Source of the DNA: Streptomyces sclerotialus
Lineage (GTDB): Bacteria > Actinomycetota > Actinomycetes > Streptomycetales > Streptomycetaceae
Assembly: GCF_040907265.1 (NCBI RefSeq)
Contig: NZ_JBFOHP010000002.1
Location: forward strand, 3,868,501 to 3,932,500
Direction of reading: 5' to 3'
Length of the DNA stretch: 64,000 nucleotides
Position 1 is the stretch's first letter, and the number at the start of each line of letters is the position of its first letter. Below are positions 37,968-52,647 of this stretch, in pieces. The position numbers and the translations under genes are program-made. The notes beneath the pieces were generated by a model. The model ran no database searches and was not told the DNA's origin. It worked only from the letters and a program-made list of their open reading frames with translations.

Positions 37968-39604
37968 TTCGCGGCCTCCGCATCTCGATCGGTACCGGCC
38001 TCACGCGGCTCGGCGTTGACCCGGACGTCGGGCTTGGGGTCCTGCTGGTCCACGACGGACAGGGTGTGGTCCACCGCGGGGTTCACCAGGTCGGTCAGCG
38101 GCTTCGGGTAGACGCCGAGGAAGAGCAGCAGCGCGATCAGCGGCGCCACCACCACCAGTTCCCGGGCCTTGAGGTCGGGCATGCCCCGCACCTCGGCCTT
38201 GACCGGCCCGGTCATCGTGCGCTGGTAGAGCACGAGGACGTACAGCGCGGCCAGCACGATGCCCGCCGTGGCGATGATGCCGATGACGGGATACCGGCTG
38301 AACGTGCCGACCAGGACCAGGAACTCGCTGACGAACGGCGCGAGGCCGGGCAGCGAGAGGGTGGCGAGGCCGCCGATCAGGAACGTGCCGGCCAGCACCG
38401 GGGCGACCTTCTGCACACCGCCGTAGTCACCGATGATCCGGGAGCCGCGGCGGGAGATCAGGAAGCCGGCGACCAGCATCAGCGCGGCGGTGGAGATGCC
38501 GTGGTTGACCATGTAGAGCGTCGCGCCGCCCTGGCCCTGGCTCGTCATCGCGAAGATGCCCAGGATGATGAAGCCGAAATGGGAGATGGAGGCGTACGCG
38601 ACCAGGCGCTTGATGTCCTTCTGGGCGACCGCGAGCAGCGCGCCGTACAGAATGCTGACCAGCGCCAGTACGAGGATCACCGGCGTCGCCCACTTGCTGG
38701 CCTCGGGGAAGAGCTGGAGGCAGAAGCGGAGCATCGCGAACGTGCCGACCTTGTCGACCACCGCGGTGATCAGCACGGCGACCGGTGCGGTGGACTCGCC
38801 CATGGCGCCCGGCAGCCAGGTGTGCAGCGGCCACAGCGGCGCCTTCACCGCGAAGGCGAAGAAGAAGCCGAGGAAGAGCAGCCGCTCCGTGGTCGCGCCC
38901 ATGGTCAGCTCGCCGGCCGCGCGGGCCTCGACGATCTGCTGGAGCGAGAAGGTGCCCGTGCCGATCTGGTCGGCGGTGACGGCGTACAGGCCGATCACCG
39001 CGGCCAGCATGATCAGACCGCCGGCGAGGTTGTACAGCAGGAACTTCACCGCGGCGGACGAACGCCGGGCCGCGCTCTCCGTCGCGCCCTGGCCGTCGGC
39101 CCGGTCCCCGAAGCCGCCGATGAGGAAGTACATCGGGATGAGCATGGCTTCGAAGAAGATGTAGAAGACGAAGACGTCGGTGGCCTCGAAAGAGATGATC
39201 ACCATCGCCTCGACGGCGAGGATCAGCGCGAAGAAGCCCTGGGTCGGGCGCCAGCGCTTGGTGGTCTCCTTCTCCAGCGCGTCCGCGTCGTGCCAGCCCG
39301 CGAGGATCACGAACGGGATCAGCAGCGCGGTCAGCGCGATCAGCGCGACCGCGATGCCGTCCACGCCGAGCTCGTACCGGACACCGAAGTCGGCGATCCA
39401 GGCGTACGACTCGGTGAGCTGGAACGGGCCCTTGGCGCCGGGATCGAAGCGGACCGCGATCACCAGTGCCAGCGCCAGCGTGGCCAGTGAGAAGAGCAGG
39501 GCCAGCCACTTGGCGGCGGTGCGCTTCGCGGCGGGCACCGCGGCCGTGGCGACCGCGCCGATCGCCGGCACTGCCGCGGCGGCCGTCAGCAGGGGAAACG
39601 ACAT
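37964..39604 (-). CDS. nuoM: NADH-quinone oxidoreductase subunit M
   Basis: Product of 546 aa with about 14 membrane helices. The conserved segments are FYIFFEAMLIPMYFLIGGFG, VKAPLWPLHTWLPGAMGEST and DIKRLVAYASISHFGFIILG. It is an antiporter-like proton-translocating subunit of complex I. The ATG at 39604 lies three bases after the nuoL stop. Its C-terminal tail (AEPREAGTDRDAEAAK) is hydrophilic. Confidence 0.97.
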   Translation of the reverse strand: MSFPLLTAAAAVPAIGAVATAAVPAAKRTAAKWLALLFSLATLALALVIAVRFDPGAKGPFQLTESYAWIADFGVRYELGVDGIAVALIALTALLIPFVILAGWHDADALEKETTKRWRPTQGFFALILAVEAMVIISFEATDVFVFYIFFEAMLIPMYFLIGGFGDRADGQGATESAARRSSAAVKFLLYNLAGGLIMLAAVIGLYAVTADQIGTGTFSLQQIVEARAAGELTMGATTERLLFLGFFFAFAVKAPLWPLHTWLPGAMGESTAPVAVLITAVVDKVGTFAMLRFCLQLFPEASKWATPVILVLALVSILYGALLAVAQKDIKRLVAYASISHFGFIILGIFAMTSQGQGGATLYMVNHGISTAALMLVAGFLISRRGSRIIGDYGGVQKVAPVLAGTFLIGGLATLSLPGLAPFVSEFLVLVGTFSRYPVIGIIATAGIVLAALYVLVLYQRTMTGPVKAEVRGMPDLKARELVVVAPLIALLLFLGVYPKPLTDLVNPAVDHTLSVVDQQDPKPDVRVNAEPREAGTDRDAEAAK

Positions 39605-39607
39605 GGC

Positions 39608-41554
39608 TCAGACACCCCTCATCAGCAGGGTCGCGAAGACCAGCACCGCGGCGCCGCCCAGCATCTGGAGGGCGTAGGAGCGGACGTAACCGGTCTGCAG
39701 GCGGCGCAGCCGGCCGGAGAGACCGCCGACCGACACCGCGGTGCCGTTGACCGCGCCGTCGACGACGCTCTCGTCGATCCGGACCAGCGCCCGGGTCAGT
39801 TCCGCACCGCCGCGGACCAGTACGACGTGGTTGAAGTCGTCCTGGAGCAGGTCGCGGCGGGCGGCGCGGGTGAGGAACGAGCCGCGCGGCGCGACGGCCG
39901 GGACGGGCTTGCGGCCGTACTGCAGCCAGGCGAGGCCGACACCGATCAGCAGCACCACGATCGTCGAGCCGGTCACCGCCGCGGCGCTGAGCGGGGAGTG
40001 GCCGTGCTCGAAGGCGGTGACCGGCTCGAGCCAGTGCACGAACGCCTCGTTGATGCTGAACAGGCCGCCCGCGAAGACCGACCCGAAGGCCAGCACGATC
40101 ATCGGGATCGTCATGGACTTCGGCGACTCGTGCGGGTGCGGCGGCGTGTACTCGCCACGCGTCTCGGCGGCGGGCTCCACGCTCGGCTGGTCCGGCGACG
40201 GGGTCGGGGCCTTGCGCCAGCGCTCCTCGCCGAAGAACGTCATCAGCATCACGCGCGTCATGTAGAACGCGGTGATCCCGGCACCCAGCAGGGTGGCCGT
40301 GCCCAGGATCCAGCCCTGGGCACCGCCGCTGGCGAACGCCGCCTCGATGATCTTGTCCTTGGAGAAGAAGCCGGACAGGCCGGGGAAGCCGATGATGGCG
40401 AGGTAGCCGAGGCCGAACGTCACGAAGGTGACCGGCATGTACTTCCGCAGGCCGCCGTAGCGGCGCATGTCCACCTCGTCGTTCATCCCGTGCATCACGG
40501 AACCGGCGCCGAGGAAGAGGCCCGCCTTGAAGAAGCCGTGGGTGACCAGGTGCATGATGGCGAAGGCGTACCCGATCGGCCCCAGCCCCGCCGCGAGGAT
40601 CATGTACCCGATCTGCGACATGGTCGAGCCCGCGAGGGCCTTCTTGATGTCGTCCTTCGCGCAACCGACGATCGCACCGAAGAGCAGCGTGACCGCGCCG
40701 ACCGCGACCACGGCCGTCTGCGCATCGGGCGCGGCATTGAAGATCGCGCCGGAGCGGGTGATCAGGTAGACCCCCGCGGTGACCATGGTGGCGGCGTGGA
40801 TCAGGGCCGAGACCGGGGTCGGGCCCTCCATCGCGTCACCGAGCCAGGACTGCAGCGGCACCTGGGCCGACTTGCCGCAGGCGGCCAGCAGCAGCATCAG
40901 CCCGATGGCGGTGAGCATGCCCTCGCTCGTCTGGCTCGCCGCGCCCAGCACCGGCCCGAAGGCGAACGTCCCGAAGGTGGTGAACATCAGCATGATCGCG
41001 ATGGACAGGCCGACGTCACCGACACGGTTGACGAGGAACGCCTTCTTGGCGGCCGTCGCCGCGCTCGGCTTGTGCTGCCAGAACCCGATGAGGAGGTACG
41101 AGGCGAGGCCGACGCCCTCCCAGCCGACGTACAGCAGGAGGTAGTTGTCGGCGAGGACGAGCAGCAGCATCGCCGCGAGGAAGAGGTTCAGATAGCCGAA
41201 GAAGCGGCGGCGCCGCTCGTCGTGCTCCATGTAGCCGATCGAGTAGAGGTGGATCAGCGATCCGACACCGGTGATCAGCAGGACGAAGGTCATCGACAAC
41301 TGGTCGAGCTGGAAGGCGATGTCGGCCTGGAAGCCGCCCACCGGGATCCAGCTGAAGAGGTGCTGGTGCAGGGCGCGGTCCTCGGCGCCCCTGCCCAGCA
41401 TGTCGGTGAACAGCACCAGGCCGATGACGAACGACACCACCGCGAGCAGGGTGCCGAGCCAGTGGCCCGTACGGTCCAGGCGTTTGCCGCCGCAGAGCAG
41501 CACGGCCGCACCGACCAGTGGTGCCCCGACGAGCAGCGCGATCAGAGATTCCAC
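39608..41554 (-). CDS. nuoL: NADH-quinone oxidoreductase subunit L
   Basis: Product of 648 aa, the distal antiporter-like subunit with the lateral helix. Signatures are [73 protein letters not shown] and [17 protein letters not shown]. The GTG start is at 41554, 12 bp after the nuoK stop. It differs in detail from the second copy at 7894-9927, for example WEGVG here against WEIMG there. Confidence 0.97.
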   Translation of the reverse strand: MESLIALLVGAPLVGAAVLLCGGKRLDRTGHWLGTLLAVVSFVIGLVLFTDMLGRGAEDRALHQHLFSWIPVGGFQADIAFQLDQLSMTFVLLITGVGSLIHLYSIGYMEHDERRRRFFGYLNLFLAAMLLLVLADNYLLLYVGWEGVGLASYLLIGFWQHKPSAATAAKKAFLVNRVGDVGLSIAIMLMFTTFGTFAFGPVLGAASQTSEGMLTAIGLMLLLAACGKSAQVPLQSWLGDAMEGPTPVSALIHAATMVTAGVYLITRSGAIFNAAPDAQTAVVAVGAVTLLFGAIVGCAKDDIKKALAGSTMSQIGYMILAAGLGPIGYAFAIMHLVTHGFFKAGLFLGAGSVMHGMNDEVDMRRYGGLRKYMPVTFVTFGLGYLAIIGFPGLSGFFSKDKIIEAAFASGGAQGWILGTATLLGAGITAFYMTRVMLMTFFGEERWRKAPTPSPDQPSVEPAAETRGEYTPPHPHESPKSMTIPMIVLAFGSVFAGGLFSINEAFVHWLEPVTAFEHGHSPLSAAAVTGSTIVVLLIGVGLAWLQYGRKPVPAVAPRGSFLTRAARRDLLQDDFNHVVLVRGGAELTRALVRIDESVVDGAVNGTAVSVGGLSGRLRRLQTGYVRSYALQMLGGAAVLVFATLLMRGV

Positions 41555-41566
41555 GAGTGCGACCCC

Positions 41567-41866
41567 TTACAGCTTCATCAGGCTGGCGTCGTCGACCGAG
41601 GCCGTATGGCGGGTACGGAAGATCGTGACGATGATCGCCAGGCCGACCACGACCTCGGCCGCGGCGACGACCATCGTGAAGAACGCGATGATCTGGCCGT
41701 CCAGATTTCCGTGCAGCCGCGAGAAGGCCACGAAGGCGAGGTTGCAGGCGTTCAGCATCAGCTCGACGCACATGAAGAGCACGATGGCGTTCCGCCTGAT
41801 CAGCACCCCGGCCGCGCCGATGGTGAAGAGCAGCGCCGCCAGATAGAGGTAGTTGACCGGGTTCAT
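41567..41866 (-). CDS. nuoK: NADH-quinone oxidoreductase subunit K
   Basis: Product of 99 aa, standard length. Three helices carry both conserved membrane glutamates, in [19 protein letters not shown] and [15 protein letters not shown]. The start overlaps the nuoJ stop by 4 bp. It is part of the E-channel between the quinone site and the pumps. Confidence 0.97.
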   Translation of the reverse strand: MNPVNYLYLAALLFTIGAAGVLIRRNAIVLFMCVELMLNACNLAFVAFSRLHGNLDGQIIAFFTMVVAAAEVVVGLAIIVTIFRTRHTASVDDASLMKL

Positions 41867-42720
41867 CGCGTGGCCTCCTCGCCGCGCTCCAGTGCCTGCT
41901 CGCCCCTCTTCGGGTCCTCACCGCGCTCCAGCCACTCCGAGGAGCGCCGCTCCAGCGCCGCCAGCTCGGCCAGCGACTCCCCGGAGACGTCCCGGATCTG
42001 GCCCCGCTTGCGCAGGGTCGGATTGACGGTGAGCTCGGAGGGGGTGCCGTCGGGCAGCAGGCCTGGCACGTCGACCGCGTTGTGGCGGGCGTACACACCC
42101 GGTGCCGGCAGCGGCGTGACCTGGGTGCCTTCGCGTACCCGGCGCTCGGCCTGCTCGCGCTGGGTCTTGGCCCGCTCGGTGCGCTCCTTGTGCGTCAGCA
42201 CCATCGCACCGACCGCCGCGGTGATCAGCAGCGCGCCGGTGATCTCGAAGGCGAAGACGTACTTGGTGAAGATGAGCGCCGCCAGGCCCTGGACGTTCCC
42301 GCCGGCGTTGGCCTCGGCCAGGCCGTTGAAGTGGCGCACCGAGGCGTTGCCGAGGCCGGCGATCAGCAGGATGCCGAAGCCGAGCCCGGCGCCGGCCGCC
42401 AGCCAGCGCTGCCCCTTGAGCGTCTCCTTGAGGGAGTCCGCCGCGGTCACGCCGACCAGCATGACCACGAAGAGGAAGAGCATCATGATCGCGCCGGTGT
42501 AGACGACGACCTGGACGATGCCGAGGAAGTACGCGCCGTTGGCGAGGTAGAAGACCGCCAGGATGATCATGGTGCCGGCGAGCGAGAGGGCGCTGTGCAC
42601 CGCCCGCTTCATCAGGACCGTGGCGAGCGCGCCGATGACGGCGACCGTGCCGAGGATCCAGAACTGCACGGCCTCGCCGGTGGAGGTGGCCGAGGCCGCG
42701 GCCAGCAGCGTGCTGCTCAT
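41863..42720 (-). CDS. nuoJ: NADH-quinone oxidoreductase subunit J, with long C-terminal tail
   Basis: Product of 285 aa. Five membrane helices cover about 18-180, with the [22 protein letters not shown] segment typical of NuoJ TM3. After [11 protein letters not shown] a charged tail of roughly 100 residues (Glu/Arg-rich) follows, unlike most NuoJ proteins and unlike the second copy. It overlaps nuoI and nuoK by 4 bp each. Confidence 0.95.
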   Translation of the reverse strand: MSSTLLAAASATSTGEAVQFWILGTVAVIGALATVLMKRAVHSALSLAGTMIILAVFYLANGAYFLGIVQVVVYTGAIMMLFLFVVMLVGVTAADSLKETLKGQRWLAAGAGLGFGILLIAGLGNASVRHFNGLAEANAGGNVQGLAALIFTKYVFAFEITGALLITAAVGAMVLTHKERTERAKTQREQAERRVREGTQVTPLPAPGVYARHNAVDVPGLLPDGTPSELTVNPTLRKRGQIRDVSGESLAELAALERRSSEWLERGEDPKRGEQALERGEEATR

Positions 42721-43337
42721 GCCTCCACCCCCGTACCCGCGGGGCGCTCACCGGCGGGGGCGGGGGTCTCGGGGAGCCCCGCCGGACACTCGCCCTTGCT
42801 GACCGCCACCTGCCGCTCCGTGCCCGGCGCGGCCTCGGTCACCAGGCCGTTGTAGTAGTCCTTCTCCGTCATCCCGGGAAAGATCGCGTGCGGGCTGTCG
42901 ACCATGCCCTCCTCCAGCCCCGCGAGCAGCTCCTCCTTGGTGTAGATGAGGGACTCGCGGGTGCGGTCGGCGAGCTCGTACTCGTTCGTCATCGTGAGCG
43001 CCCGGGTGGGGCACGCCTCGACGCACAGGCCGCAGAGGATGCAGCGGAGGTAGTTGATCTGGTAGACGCGGCCGTACCGCTCGCCGGGCGAGTACCGCTC
43101 CTCGTCGGTGTTGTCCGCGCCCTCCACGTAGATGGCGTCGGCCGGGCAGGCCCAGGCGCAGAGCTCGCAGCCCACGCACTTCTCCAGGCCGTCCGGATGG
43201 CGGTTGAGCTGGTGCCGGCCGTGGAAACGAGGCGCGGTCGGCTTCTTCTCCTCCGGGTACTGCTCGGTGAGCCGCTTCTTGAACATGGCCTTGAAGGTCA
43301 CGCCGAAGCCGGCCACCGGATTCTGGAAGTCAGACAC
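42717..43337 (-). CDS. nuoI: NADH-quinone oxidoreductase subunit I
   Basis: Product of 206 aa. [4Fe-4S] motifs C54-C57-C60-C64 and C99-C102-C105-C109 (CVGCELC and CILCGLC types) bind clusters N6a and N6b. The start is one of two adjacent GTG codons (43337 or 43340). The second is preferred because AAGGGGG then lies at better spacing. An upstream ATG at 43376 has no ribosome binding site and lies within nuoH. The tail after about residue 165 is Pro/Ala-rich. It overlaps the nuoH end by 8 bp and nuoJ by 4 bp. Confidence 0.95.
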   Translation of the reverse strand: MSDFQNPVAGFGVTFKAMFKKRLTEQYPEEKKPTAPRFHGRHQLNRHPDGLEKCVGCELCAWACPADAIYVEGADNTDEERYSPGERYGRVYQINYLRCILCGLCVEACPTRALTMTNEYELADRTRESLIYTKEELLAGLEEGMVDSPHAIFPGMTEKDYYNGLVTEAAPGTERQVAVSKGECPAGLPETPAPAGERPAGTGVEA

Positions 43338-44739
43338 CACTGGCCCCCTTTCCGCGGTCGTTCCCGTTTTCGTCACTGTCAGTATTCACGCCGCCACTGA
43401 CAATCAGCTCGCGATCTTGGTGCCGCGGCCGCCGCCGTGGCACCGGCGGCAGGCTCTGGCCGGGCAGGGGCGGTACGGGGAAACCGCCCGCCATCGCGTC
43501 GAAGGGCTCCTCGGCGAGGGGCTTCTCCTCCTCCTTCTCGCCCTTGCGGAAGAAGTCCGCGACGAGGGAGATCAGCAGCAGGGCCACCGCGGCGCCGCCG
43601 ACGTACAGCACGATCCGCTGGAAGTCGTAGCCCTCGTTGCGCAGCGCCCGCACGGTCGCGACCAGCATCAGCCAGACCATCGAGACCGGGATCAGGACCT
43701 TCCAGCCCAGCTTCATGAACTGGTCGTAGCGGACGCGTGGGAGCGTGCCGCGCAGCCAGATGAAGAAGAACAGCAGCAGCTGGATCTTGATGGTGAACCA
43801 GAGCAGCGGCCACCAGCCGTGGTTCGCGCCCTCCCAGAAGGTGCTGATCGGCCAGGGGGCGCGCCAGCCGCCGAGGAAGAGGGTGACCGCGACCGCCGAG
43901 ACGGTGACCATGTTGACGTACTCGGCGAGCATGAACATCGCGAACTTGATGGAGGAGTACTCGGTGTTGAAGCCGCCGACCAGGTCGCCTTCGGACTCCG
44001 GCATGTCGAACGGCGCGCGGTTGGTCTCGCCGACCATCGCCACGATGTAGATCAGGAAGGAGACCGGCAGCAGCGCGACGTACCAGGTGCTCTGCTGTCC
44101 GTCGACGATCGCCGAGGTGGACATCGAGCCGGAGTAGAGGAACACCGACGCGAAGGCCATGCCCATCGCGATCTCGTAGCTGATCATCTGGGCGCACGAG
44201 CGGAGCCCGCCGAGCAGCGGGTACGTCGAGCCCGAGGACCAGCCCGCGAGCACGATGCCGTAGATGCCGACCGAGGCCGTGGCGAGGATGTAGAGGATGC
44301 CGATCGGCAGGTCGGTGAGCTGCATCGGGGTGCGGTGCCCGAAGATCGAGACCTGGTTGTCGGCCGGGCCGAACGGGATGACGGCGAACGCCATGAACGC
44401 CGGGATGGCCGCGACGATCGGGGCGAGGACGTACACCGCCTTGTCGGCCCGCTTGACGACCAGGTCTTCCTTGAGCATCAGCTTCACGCCGTCGGCGAGG
44501 GACTGGAGCATGCCCCAGGGACCGTGCCGGTTGGGCCCGATGCGCAGCTGCATCCAGGCGACGACCTTGCGCTCCCAGACGATCGAGAAGAGCACGGTCA
44601 GCATCAGGAACGCGAAGCAGAAGACCGCCTTGATGACCACCAGCCACCACGGGTCACGCCCGAAGACGCTCAGGTCCTCGGCGGCCAGCGCGACGCGGTC
44701 CGCGACGGGCGCCAGCTGTTCCACCGCGAGGTTCATCAT
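43330..44739 (-). CDS. nuoH: NADH-quinone oxidoreductase subunit H, with cytoplasmic tail
   Basis: Product of 469 aa with eight or nine helices and the quinone-site loop [27 protein letters not shown]. The [22 protein letters not shown] motif near residue 60 is the universal NuoH signature. A tail of about 75 residues after [12 protein letters not shown] is Pro/Arg/Asn-rich and absent from standard NuoH and the second copy. The start overlaps the nuoG stop. Confidence 0.96.
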   Translation of the reverse strand: MMNLAVEQLAPVADRVALAAEDLSVFGRDPWWLVVIKAVFCFAFLMLTVLFSIVWERKVVAWMQLRIGPNRHGPWGMLQSLADGVKLMLKEDLVVKRADKAVYVLAPIVAAIPAFMAFAVIPFGPADNQVSIFGHRTPMQLTDLPIGILYILATASVGIYGIVLAGWSSGSTYPLLGGLRSCAQMISYEIAMGMAFASVFLYSGSMSTSAIVDGQQSTWYVALLPVSFLIYIVAMVGETNRAPFDMPESEGDLVGGFNTEYSSIKFAMFMLAEYVNMVTVSAVAVTLFLGGWRAPWPISTFWEGANHGWWPLLWFTIKIQLLLFFFIWLRGTLPRVRYDQFMKLGWKVLIPVSMVWLMLVATVRALRNEGYDFQRIVLYVGGAAVALLLISLVADFFRKGEKEEEKPLAEEPFDAMAGGFPVPPLPGQSLPPVPRRRPRHQDRELIVSGGVNTDSDENGNDRGKGASGV

Positions 44740-47278
44740 TCCGCCACCTCCGTGCCGGCCGCCGGGGCCGCCGGGCCCGTGGTCTTCGCGGCGACCGTCA
44801 CCAGGTCACCGGGGTTGGCTCCGGTGTCGTGCGGGACGCCGCCGCCCTGGGAGTTGAGCGGCAGCCACACCACCCGGTCGGGCATCTCGCTGACCTGGAG
44901 GGGGAACGTCACCGCGCCGTACGGCCCGGTGACCTGTACCTCCGCACCGTCCTTGAGGCCCGCCTCGGCGGCGGTGGCGGCGGACATCCGGGCCACCGCC
45001 GCGTGCCGGGTGCCGGCCAGCGCGGGGTCGCCCTCCTGCAGCCGCCCGAGGTCCAGCAGCAGCCGGTGTCCGGCGAGCACCGCCTCGCCCGCGCCGGGCC
45101 GGGGCAGCGCCCGCGCCTCGGTGCCGGCGAGCACGTCACCGGTGGCACGCGGCCCGTCCCAGCCGCCGAGCCGGTCCAGCTCCGCGCGTACGGCGCGCAC
45201 GTCCGGCAGCGCCAGACCCGGTACGGAGTCGTCCGCCACGGACATCGCGTCCGCGAGCATGTGCAGCACCCGGGCGTCGGGGAGCAGATGGCGGCGCGTC
45301 ATCTGGTCCGGCTTGAGCGCGGCCTCGAAGGGCCGTGCCCGCCCCTCCCAGTTGAGGAACGTGCCCGCCTTCTCCACCACGGCCGCCACCGGCAGCACCA
45401 CGTCGGCGCGGCGGGTCACCTCGCTCGGCCGCTGCTCCAGGCTGACCAGGAAGCCGACGGCGTCCAGCGCCTCGACCGCGCGCCGCGGGTCGGGCAGGTC
45501 CTCGACCCCGACACCGGCCACCACCAGGGCGTTCAGCTCGCCGGTGGCCGCGGCCTCCAGGATCTGGCCGGTGTCCCGGCCGTGCCGGTGCGGCAGCGCG
45601 GCCACGCCCCAGGCGCGGGCGACCTCGTCACGGGCCCGCGGGTCCGTCGCGGGCCGGCCGCCGGGCAGCAGCCCGGGGAGCGCGCCCGCCTCGACGGCGC
45701 CCCGCTCGCCGGCCCGGCGCGGGATCCAGACGAGCTGTGCGCCGGTGGCCGAGGCGGCACGTACGGCGGCGGTCAGCGCCCCCGGTACCGCGGCCAGCCG
45801 CTCGCCGACGACGATCACCGAGCCCTCGGCCCGCAGCGCCTCGGCCGCGGCCCGGCCCTCACCTTCGAGCCCGACCCCGCCCGCCAGTGCGTCCAGCCAC
45901 TCCGTCTCCGTGCCGGGCGCGGCCGGCAGCAGCGTGCCGCCCGCCTTGATGAGCCCCCGGGTGGCGTACGAAGCGAGCCCGAAGGTCCGCTGCCCGTTCT
46001 TGCGGTGCGCCTTGCGCAGCCTCAGGAAGACGCCGGGTGCCTCCTCCTCGGCCTCGATGCCCGCCAGCAGGACGGCGGGCGCCGCCTCCAGGGAGCGGTG
46101 GGTGACTCCCGCCCCGTCCAGGTCGCGGCCGGAGCCCGCCACTCGTGCGGCGAGGAAGTCGGCCTCCTCGGAGCTGTGCGCCCGGGCCCGGAAGTCGATG
46201 TCGTGGGTGTCCAGGACGGTCCGGGCGAACTTGGCGTACGCGTAGGAGTCCTCGACGGTGAGCCGGCCGCCGGTCAGCACCCCGGCCCGGCCGCGTGCCG
46301 CGAGCAGCCCGCGTGCCGCGGCCTCCAGCGCCTCGGGCCAGCTGGCCGGGGTCAGTTCACCGGAGGACGCGTCCCGGACGAGCGGCGTCTCCAGCCGGTC
46401 GGGCAGCTGCCCGTACCGGAAGGCGAACCGCCCCTTGTCGCAGATCCACTCCTCGTTGACCTCGGGGTCGTCGGCGGCGAGCCGCCGCATGACCTTGCCG
46501 CGCCGGTGGTCCGTACGCGTCGCGCAGCCGCCCGCGCAGTGCTCGCACACGGACGGCGAGGAGACCAGGTCGAAGGGGCGGGAGCGGAAGCGGTACGCCG
46601 CCGAGGTGAGCGCGCCGACCGGGCAGATCTGGATGGTGTTGCCGGAGAAGTACGACTCGAACGGGTCGCCCTCGCCCGTACCGACCTGCTGGAGCGCGCC
46701 GCGCTCGATCAGCTCGATCATCGGGTCGCCGGCGATCTGGTTCGAGAAGCGGGTGCAGCGGGCGCACAGCACGCAGCGCTCACGGTCCAGCAGCACCTGC
46801 TTCGAGATCGGCACCGGCTTCTCGTAGGTGCGCTTCTTGCCCTCGAAGCGCGTGTCGGCCTGTCCGGCGGACATGGCCTGGTTCTGCAGCGGGCACTCAC
46901 CGCCCTTGTCGCAGACCGGGCAGTCCAGCGGGTGGTTGATCAGCAGCAGTTCCATGACGCCGCGCTGGGCCTTGTCGGCGACCGGCGAGGTGAGCTGGGA
47001 CTTCACGACCATGCCGTCGGTGCAGGTGATCGTGCAGGACGCCATGGGCTTGCGCTGGCCCTCGACCTCGACGATGCACTGGCGGCAGGCGCCGGCCGGG
47101 TCGAGCAGCGGATGGTCGCAGAAGCGCGGGATCTCGATGCCGAGCATCTCGGCGGCCCGGATGACCAGGGTGCCCTTGGGCACGCTGATCTCGATGCCGT
47201 CGATGGTCAGCGTGACGAGGTCTTCGGGCGGGACCGCCGCCTCGCCGCCCCCGGAGGGCGCGTTGTTAGTGGTCACTG

Positions 47279-47282
<4 letters not shown>
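44736..47282 (-). CDS. nuoG: NADH-quinone oxidoreductase subunit G
   Basis: Product of 848 aa from the ATG at 47282, which follows GGAGGTG. Iron-sulfur ligands in order: [2Fe-2S] C55, C66, C69, C83; H117, C121, C124, C130 (N5); C170, C173, C176, C220 (N4); and C246, C249, C253, C281, the extra N7 cluster found only in some bacteria. The rest is a molybdopterin-oxidoreductase-like domain (about 240-850), presumably without cofactor. It carries electrons from NuoF toward NuoI and NuoB. Overlap with nuoF is 4 bp. Confidence 0.97.
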
Positions 47283-48627
<1,345 letters not shown>

Positions 48628-48628
<1 letters not shown>

Positions 48629-49541
48629 CACTCCCCCTCCTCGGCGACAGGTCCGGACGCGATGTCGCCGCGGGGCGGAGCCCCTCCACCCGGGGCGGTG
48701 GGGGGAGAAGGGTTGGCCGGATCGGAGGCCGAGGTGTCCCGCGGCGCGTCGTGCGAGCTGGGGTGGGTCGCCGGCGCCTCCCCCGCCGCCCCGGCCGCCG
48801 GGGCCTCCTCCGTCGGGTGCGCGCCGTCGCGCGGGGCGACGACGTGGTCGGTGCCGCCCGGCAGCGCCTCGCCCCTGGCGAGCCGGAGCCCGGCCAGCGA
48901 GGCGGGGCCCGCGCCGCCGCTCGCCTCGACCGCGCCCTCGCGCCCGTCGGGGAAGCCGGCCAGGATGCGGGCGGTCTCCTTGAACGTGCACAGCGGCGCG
49001 CCGCGGGTGGGGGTCACGGGCCGCCCGGCGCGCAGGTCGTCCACGAGCCGCTTGGCGGACTCGGGCGTCTGGTTGTCGAAGAACTCCCAGTTGACCATCA
49101 CGACGGGCGCGAAGTCGCAGGCGGCGTTGCACTCGATGTGTTCGAGGGTGACCTTGCCGTCGGCGGTGGTCTCGTTGTTGCCGACGCCGAGGTGCTCCTT
49201 CAGCTCGTCGAAGATCGCGTCGCCGCCCATGACCGCGCAGAGCGTGTTGGTGCAGACCCCGACCTGGTAGTCGCCGGAGGGCTTGCGGCGGTACATCGTG
49301 TAGAAGGTCGAGACCGCGGTGACCTCGGCGGTGGTGAGGTCCAGCATCTCGGCGCAGAAGCGGATGCCCGTACGGGTGACGTGCCCTTCCTCGGACTGGA
49401 CGAGGTGCAGCAGCGGCAGCAGCGCGGAGCGCGAGCCGGGGTAGCGGGCGATCACCTCCTTGGCGTCCGCTTCGAGCCGGGCCCGTACGTCGGCCGGGTA
49501 ATCGGGGGCGGGGAGCTGCGGCATCCCCAAACTGACGTCTG

Positions 49542-49545
<4 letters not shown>
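48628..49545 (-). CDS. nuoE: NADH-quinone oxidoreductase subunit E, with disordered C-terminal extension
   Basis: Product of 305 aa, much longer than the usual 160-240. The thioredoxin-like [2Fe-2S] domain (about 20-190) has ligands C98, C103, C139 and C143. From about residue 215 the chain is Ala/Pro/Gly/Ser-rich without structure signals. The GTG at 49545 follows GGGAGG and overlaps the nuoD stop by 4 bp. Confidence 0.95.
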
Positions 49546-50872
<1,327 letters not shown>

Positions 50873-50873
<1 letters not shown>

Positions 50874-51634
50874 CAGCTGTACGACCTCCGCTGGTCGGGA
50901 GCCGGGATCTGGGCGCCCTTGTACTCGACGGGGATGCCGCCGAGCGGGTAGTCCTTGCGCTGCGGGAAGCCCTGCCAGTCGTCCGGCATCATGATCCGGG
51001 TGAGCGCCGGGTGGCCGTCGAAGACGAGGCCGAAGAAGTCGTAGACCTCGCGCTCGTGCCAGTCGTTGGTCGGGTAGACGGCGACGACCGACGGGATGTG
51101 CGGGTCGGCGTCGGGCGCGGAGACCTCCAGCCGGATCAGCCGGGTGTGGGTGATCGACCGCAGGTGGTAGACGGCGTGCAGCTCGCGGCCCTTGTCGCCG
51201 GGGAAGTGCACGGCGCTGACGCCGGTGCACAGCTCGAAGCGGAGGGCCGGGTCGTCGCGGAGCGTCTTCGCGACGACCGGGAGGTACTCCCGCTCGATGT
51301 GGAACGTCAGCTCGCCGCGGTCGACGACGGTCTTCTCGATGACGTTCTCGGGGACCAGCCCCTGTTCCTCCAGCGCGCCTTCGAGCTCGTCCGCGACCTC
51401 GTCGAACCACCCCCCGTACGGCCGGGAGGTGGCTCCGGGCAGCCGTACGGTCCGTACGAGGCCGCCGTAGCCGGAGGTGTCGCCGCCGTTGTTCGCGCCG
51501 AACATGCCGCGGCGGACGCCGATGACCTCGCCGTGGTCGCCGCGCTGGCCGGGGAGGTTCTGCGCGTTGAGGTCCTTGTCCGGGTTGACCCCGTTGGCCC
51601 CCGTGCCGTGCGTGCCCTTGTCCGGGTTGCTCAC
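50873..51634 (-). CDS. nuoC: NADH-quinone oxidoreductase subunit C
   Basis: Product of 253 aa. The 30-kDa subunit signature [23 protein letters not shown] with [16 protein letters not shown] is near the C-terminus (about 195-235). The N-terminal 60 residues are Gly/Asn-rich and variable. The GTG at 51634 overlaps the nuoB stop by 4 bp. It is far more compact than the 456-aa second copy. Confidence 0.96.
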
Positions 51635-52185
51635 CGCAGCAGCCCCTTCATCTCGATCGTCGGGAGTGCCTTGAGCGCCGCCTCCTCCGCCTCGCGGGCC
51701 GCTTCCTCGGCGTTGACCCCGAGCTTGGCGCCCTGGATCTTCTCGTGGAGCTTGAGGATGGCGTCCATCAGCATCTCCGGGCGGGGCGGGCAGCCCGGGA
51801 GGTAGATGTCGACCGGGACGATGTGGTCGACGCCCTGCACGATGGCGTAGTTGTTGAACATGCCGCCCGACGAGGCGCAGACGCCCATGGAGATGACCCA
51901 CTTCGGGTTCGGCATCTGGTCGTAGACCTGCCGCAGGACGGGCGCCATCTTCTGGCTGACCCGGCCGGCGACGATCATCAGGTCGGCCTGCCGCGGGGAG
52001 CCGCGGAAGACCTCCATGCCGAAGCGGGCCAGGTCGTAGCGGCCGGCGCCGGTGGTCATCATCTCGATGGCGCAGCACGCGAGCCCGAACGTCGCCGGGA
52101 AGACCGATGACTTGCGCACCCAGCCCGCGGCCTGTTCGACGGTGCTCAGCAGAAAGCCGCTGGGCAGCTTCTCTTCCAGTCCCAT
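51631..52185 (-). CDS. nuoB: NADH-quinone oxidoreductase subunit B
   Basis: Product of 184 aa holding the terminal cluster N2, with ligands C37-C38 (LACCAIE), C103 (GVCASSGG) and C132 (PGCPPRPE). The [22 protein letters not shown] stretch is typical. A short Ala/Glu helix closes the chain (about 155-175). It lies 10 bp after nuoA. Compared with the second copy it lacks the extra cysteine and the long tail. Confidence 0.97.
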   Translation of the reverse strand: MGLEEKLPSGFLLSTVEQAAGWVRKSSVFPATFGLACCAIEMMTTGAGRYDLARFGMEVFRGSPRQADLMIVAGRVSQKMAPVLRQVYDQMPNPKWVISMGVCASSGGMFNNYAIVQGVDHIVPVDIYLPGCPPRPEMLMDAILKLHEKIQGAKLGVNAEEAAREAEEAALKALPTIEMKGLLR

Positions 52186-52195
52186 TGGGTGACCC

Positions 52196-52555
52196 CTAGT
52201 CCCATTCCAGGCCGCCGCGGCGCCAGACGTAGGCGTAGGCGACGAAGACGGTGAGCGCGAAGAGCAGCATCTCGACGAGCCCGAACAGCCCCAGGGCGTC
52301 GAAGGTGACGGCCCAGGGGTAGAGGAAGACGATCTCGATGTCGAAGACGATGAAGAGCATCGCCGTCAGGTAGTACTTGATCGGAAAGCGACCGCCGCCT
52401 GAAGGCTGTGGGGTCGGCTCGATCCCGCACTCGTACGCCTCGAGCTTGGCCCGGTTGTAGCGCCTGGGTCCGACGAGCGTGGCCATGACGACGGAGAAGA
52501 TCGCAAAGCCTGCCCCGAGGGCTCCCAGTACGAGGATGGGCGCATAGGCGTTCAC
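52196..52555 (-). CDS. nuoA: NADH-quinone oxidoreductase subunit A
   Basis: Product of 119 aa with three membrane helices and the signatures [25 protein letters not shown] and [10 protein letters not shown]. It is the first gene of the 14-gene operon. The GTG at 52555 is preceded by GGGAGCGAGGA and fits the family N-terminus; an in-frame ATG at 52681 is too far upstream. A Rex-type operator is centred about 100 bp upstream, pointing to control by the NADH/NAD+ ratio. Confidence 0.96.
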   Translation of the reverse strand: MNAYAPILVLGALGAGFAIFSVVMATLVGPRRYNRAKLEAYECGIEPTPQPSGGGRFPIKYYLTAMLFIVFDIEIVFLYPWAVTFDALGLFGLVEMLLFALTVFVAYAYVWRRGGLEWD

Positions 52556-52647
52556 CGTCCTCGCTCCCTTCAGTCGACGATGACTGGTTGGCGGTCCGGC
52601 CCCGGGCCCGTTCACTCCTCGACGGGACTCGACAGAGATCGCGTCTA